Source: CATQHQ01 sp965243805 (lineage in GTDB: Bacteria; Gemmatimonadota; Gemmatimonadetes; Longimicrobiales; Gaopeijiaceae). From it: a stretch of DNA of 64,000 nucleotides. The stretch covers positions 3,807,966 through 3,871,965 of the forward strand of contig OZ251577.1 in NCBI GenBank assembly GCA_965243805.1. The letters are read 5' to 3'. The notes beneath the pieces are model-generated. The model saw only the letters and a program-made list of their open reading frames with translations. It made no database searches and was not told the DNA's origin. Below are positions 61,165-64,000 of this stretch, one piece after another (positions within the stretch are counted from its first letter, which is position 1; every line of letters starts with the position of its first letter). The translations under genes were made by a program, and so were the position numbers.

Positions 61165-62796
61165 ATGGTCAACGAGTGGGTCTACTGCCCACGGCTGGCG
61201 TACCTGGAGTGGGTCGAAGGGGAGTGGGCGGACAGCGTGGACACGGCCAAGGGGAAGCGGGCCCACAAGCGCGTGGACGAAGCCGGCGGCAGGCTTCCCG
61301 CGCCCGACCAGTTGGACGAGGACAGGGCCAAGGCCCGCTCCGTGATGATGTCGTCGGACTCGCTTGGAGTCATCGCCAAGATGGACGTCGTGGAGACCTC
61401 GAACGGAGTGGCGGTGCCCGTCGACTTCAAGAAGGGCAAGCGGCCCCACGTGGCGGCCGGCGCCTACGACCCGGAGCGCGTTCAGATATGCGTTCAGGGG
61501 ATGATCCTGGAGGACAACGGATACCACGTGGAGGAAGGGGCTCTTTGGTACGTGGGCTCGCGGGAGAGGGTTCGGATCACACTGGACGACGAGCTTCGCC
61601 GCATGACGCTGGACGCCATCTCCGGGTTGCGCATGGCCGCATCGGCACGTCATCGTCCCCCGCCTCTGGAGAACAGCCGGAAGTGCCCCCGGTGTTCGCT
61701 CGCGGGGATATGCCTGCCCGACGAAACCAACCTCTTCCGCAAGGGGTATCCTCCGCGCCCGCTGAACCCGGCGGACGATCCTGCGCTCCCCCTCCATGTT
61801 CAGGCGCCGGGGTCCAGGGTTCGGAAGCGGAAGGACGCCCTGCTGGTGGAGACGGAGGACGGCTCGGTGGAAGTGCCGTTGATTCATGTGTCGCAAGTGT
61901 CGGTCTACGGTCCGGTCTCGGTCACCACTCCCGCACTCCACGCACTCATGCGGGCCGAGATTCCGGTGTCCTGGTTCTCGACCGGCAACTGGTTCCTGGG
62001 GCACACCATCGGCACCGGCCATGGGAATGTGGACGTTCGGCAAGCCCAGTACAGGACCGCATTCGACCGGAAGCGGAGCCTGGACTTCGCCCGCACGCTG
62101 GTGGTGGCCAAGATTCGCAACTCTCGCACGATGTTGCGTCGCAATTGGCGTGCCGAACGAGGAACGGAGGACAAGAGCGACGCGCTGGCGGCGTTGCAGC
62201 GGATCACGCGACGCGCGCAGCACGCCGAGGACGTGCCCGAGCTTCTGGGATTGGAGGGAGAGGCTGCCGCAGTCTACTTCGCCCACTTTGGACGGATGAT
62301 CGCGGAGGCAAAGTCCGGCGAACTGGCGTTCTCCTTCGAGACGCGCAACCGTCGGCCCCCCACGGACCCGATCAACGCCTGCCTCTCGCTGGCCTATGCG
62401 GTGTTGACCCGAGTGTTCGCCGTGGCCATATCGACGGTGGGGCTCGATCCGTACCTTGGCGTGTACCACCGGCCCCGGCACGGCCGCCCCGCCTTGGCGC
62501 TGGACCTTATGGAGCCGTTTCGGCCTGTCGTCGCCGATTCATGCGTCATCCAGGTCATCAACAACGGCGAGATCAAGCGTTCCGACTTCGTGTTCAATGG
62601 GCCGGCGTGCTCCCTGCGGCCAAGTGGTCGAAAGTCGTTCCTGAGAGCGTTCGAGCGGCGCATGGACCAGGAGACCACTCACCCGACCTTCGGGTACCGC
62701 GTGTCGATGCGTCGCATGATCGAGGTGCAGGCGCGGCTGCTCGCACGACACTTCCAAGGCGAGATTTCGCCCTATCCCCACTTCCTGCCCCGGTAG
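61165..62796 (+). CDS. cas4-cas1: Cas4-Cas1 fusion, type I-G spacer acquisition
   Basis: A fused adaptation protein of 543 residues from the first in-frame ATG. The Cas4 part (about 1-200) has the iron-sulphur cysteines C8, C174, C177 and C183 (VYCPRL and KCPRCSLAGIC), and the nuclease motifs KMDVVET, VDFKKGKRP and QICVQGMILEDNGY. The Cas1 part has catalytic E364 (LEGEAAAVYF), H435 (GVYHRPRHG) and D447/E450 (LALDLMEPFRP). The Cas4-Cas1 fusion is characteristic of I-G. About 25 further family-like residues are encoded upstream without a start codon, suggesting that the natural start (ATG at 61082) was lost to a frameshift. Cas2 follows after 8 bp. Confidence 0.93.
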   Translation: MVNEWVYCPRLAYLEWVEGEWADSVDTAKGKRAHKRVDEAGGRLPAPDQLDEDRAKARSVMMSSDSLGVIAKMDVVETSNGVAVPVDFKKGKRPHVAAGAYDPERVQICVQGMILEDNGYHVEEGALWYVGSRERVRITLDDELRRMTLDAISGLRMAASARHRPPPLENSRKCPRCSLAGICLPDETNLFRKGYPPRPLNPADDPALPLHVQAPGSRVRKRKDALLVETEDGSVEVPLIHVSQVSVYGPVSVTTPALHALMRAEIPVSWFSTGNWFLGHTIGTGHGNVDVRQAQYRTAFDRKRSLDFARTLVVAKIRNSRTMLRRNWRAERGTEDKSDALAALQRITRRAQHAEDVPELLGLEGEAAAVYFAHFGRMIAEAKSGELAFSFETRNRRPPTDPINACLSLAYAVLTRVFAVAISTVGLDPYLGVYHRPRHGRPALALDLMEPFRPVVADSCVIQVINNGEIKRSDFVFNGPACSLRPSGRKSFLRAFERRMDQETTHPTFGYRVSMRRMIEVQARLLARHFQGEISPYPHFLPR

Positions 62797-62804
62797 GCCA
62801 ACGG

Positions 62805-63104
62805 ATGGCCAAGGCCAAGGAACGACTCTACGTGGTCGCGTACGACATCGCCGATCCCAAGCGGTGGCAACGGGTCTTCGCCGCGATGAAGGGCTACGGC
62901 TACTGGTTGCAACTGTCCGTGTTCCAGTGCAGGTTGACAGGGCGGCGACGGGCGGAGATGGCGAGCCGCTTGGACGAGTTGATCGATTCCACTGAAGACC
63001 ACGTGCTGATCCTCGACATGGGGCCGGCCGACAGCGTGGAGCCGCTGGTGGAGAGTCTCGGCAAGACCTACGAAGCACCGAAGCGACAGGCGACGGTGGT
63101 GTAA
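62805..63104 (+). CDS. cas2: Cas2, adaptation-complex subunit
   Basis: A 99-residue ferredoxin-fold protein that bridges Cas1 dimers during spacer integration. The conserved first strand is LYVVAYDIADPKRWQRVF, with the metal aspartate D14, and is followed by GYWLQLSVFQC and HVLILDMGPAD. The ATG lies 8 bp after the cas1 stop. The CRISPR leader begins right after its stop codon. Confidence 0.95.
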   Translation: MAKAKERLYVVAYDIADPKRWQRVFAAMKGYGYWLQLSVFQCRLTGRRRAEMASRLDELIDSTEDHVLILDMGPADSVEPLVESLGKTYEAPKRQATVV

Positions 63105-63320
63105 GGCCGTGCCGTCCGCCCTCCGCCTCGCGACCGCTCCGACAATGGCGAAACTACGCCCAGCGGTCGAAATGGTCGTTCCCGCGTCGCGGCGGGCGTT
63201 TCTTGACAAGACAGGTATGTGCGAGGTAGCCTTCTCGACCGCGCAGCGGGAGCATGTGGCCGCCATCGCTCGCACGCGGGGCTGGAAGTGGTTGGCACCG
63301 TTGGAGTTGCGAGGGGGTGG
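63105..63320 (+). promoter_or_regulatory. CRISPR leader
   Basis: 216 bp lie between cas2 and the first repeat. A perfect TTGACA is at 63203-63208, with TAGCCT (63227-63232) 18 bp downstream as a weak -10, giving a start about 80 bp before the first repeat. Orientation is supported by the repeat 3' end ATTGAAG, like the ATTGAAA terminus of many type I repeats. Confidence 0.6.
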
Positions 63321-64000
63321 CTCTTCCCCGGTCACCGAGCCGGGGCCTCATTGAAGTGTCGGCGGCGCGGGCCACGTCCGGCCGTTCGCGGCGCTCTTCC
63401 CCGGTCACCGAGCCGGGGCCTCATTGAAGTGCGGCTACGTGGGCGCACCCGTTCCGCCGCCTGGAACCGAGTGGCTCTTCCCCGGTCACCGAGCCGGGGC
63501 CTCATTGAAGCGCCGCGGCCGCCGCTCGGACCGCCGTCGATCGGAGCCCTCTTCCCCGGTCACCGAGCCGGGGCCTCATTGAAGTGACCGGCGGCGACCG
63601 CCCGCCGTCCTGCAACGTGGGATTCTCTTCCCCGGTCACCGAGCCGGGGCCTCATTGAAGTCCATGTCGGTCCGGGTCATCCCGTCCCCGGTCACCGGCC
63701 TTGCCGCCTGAGCGTCCGCCCGCGCAATCGTCCGCGGCGGCCTCTTCCCCGGTCACCGAGCCGGGGCCTCATTGAAGTGGGCCGCGGGATTGGACGCACC
63801 CGGTTGGACCTCGTCGGGCCGTTCTCTTCCCCGGTCACCGAGCCGGGGCCTCATTGAAGTCGCAACTCGCCGTGCGTGACTGCTCGGCAGGCGCCAGGCA
63901 GCTCGTCTCTTCCCCGGTCACCGAGCCGGGGCCTCATTGAAGTTCGCCCCGGCGGACGGCCATCGTCGAAGCGCCGGGACCCTCTTCCCCGGTCACCGAG
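63321..64000 (+). CRISPR. Type I-G CRISPR array, continues past the window
   Basis: There are eight complete identical 36-bp repeats, beginning CTCTTCCCCGGTCACC and ending CCTCATTGAAG, at 63321, 63394, 63475, 63549, 63625, 63742, 63824 and 63907, with a ninth cut at 19 bases from 63982. CCCCGG and CCGGGG form a 6-bp stem around an 8-base loop. Spacers measure 37, 45, 38, 40, 81, 46, 47 and 39 bp. The 81-bp interval hides a degenerate repeat. The array is adjacent to cas2 and is the only one seen, so it would serve both effector modules. Lack of repeat decay fits the leader-proximal end. Confidence 0.98.
63681..63716 (+). repeat. Degenerate internal CRISPR repeat
   Basis: Within the 81-bp interval, 63685-63697 (TCCCCGGTCACCG) matches repeat positions 5-17 exactly. 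The rest of the 36 bp is scrambled. Flanking spacers would be only 20 and 25 bp, so part of the array was probably lost or rearranged here. Confidence 0.6.

Noticed and set aside
61011..63104. 697-codon open frame ending in Cas2
   Set aside because: Only the last 99 codons are Cas2. The preceding part is an out-of-frame reading of cas4-cas1, so this is not a fusion protein.

Overview
The window is GC-rich, gene-dense bacterial DNA with no rRNA or tRNA gene that I could see. The gene content fits Gemmatimonadota or a close FCB-group relative: a DUF5916/CBM9 outer-membrane protein, barrel-less carboxypeptidase-regulatory/TonB-plug proteins, a DUF1592-DUF1552 pair, a fused M16 protease, Tat and lipoprotein signals, and -7 boxes resembling TAnnTTTG ahead of several genes. 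This placement is an inference.

Region 1 (1-23 kb) is ordinary chromosome. It opens with the end of a PE-ligase-polymerase LigD. A tightly packed minus-strand run follows (gamma-glutamyltransferase, alpha/beta hydrolase, M3 oligopeptidase, orphan LivK-like binding protein, HAMP membrane sensor, OFA-type MFS carrier) with gaps of at most 14 bp. Glutaminyl-tRNA synthetase with a YqeY-like tail, a second gamma-glutamyltransferase and a POT peptide transporter come next, so much of this region looks devoted to gamma-glutamyl and small-peptide use. A complete RND efflux operon (TolC, adaptor, pump) closes the region.

Region 2 (23-46 kb) holds a cold-shock protein with a terminator, an AI-2E transporter, a peroxiredoxin between two regulatory/plug proteins, the DUF1592-DUF1552-ankyrin cluster, DUF5916, M16, a two-gene ABC-ATPase plus PIN-like nuclease pair (a candidate defence system), a serine hydrolase, an orphan Phd/YefM antitoxin, a DinB-like lipoprotein and a small lipoprotein.

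Region 3 (46.5-64 kb) is a composite type I-G (formerly I-U) CRISPR-Cas locus. Two complete effector modules lie head to tail: module A is cas3-csx17-csb1-csb2 and module B is csb1-csb2-cas3-csb3. They are followed by one shared adaptation module (a cas4-cas1 fusion and cas2) and one array of identical 36-bp repeats that runs off the window. The two modules carry the two alternative large subunits known for this subtype, so one array may feed two different Cascade complexes. The annotated start of cas4-cas1 looks damaged by a one-base change in a G run.

A trait cuts across the whole window: many short direct tandem duplications (15, 18, 21 or 24 bp in genes; about 17-23 bp between genes), concentrated in signal peptides, linkers and 5' regions.
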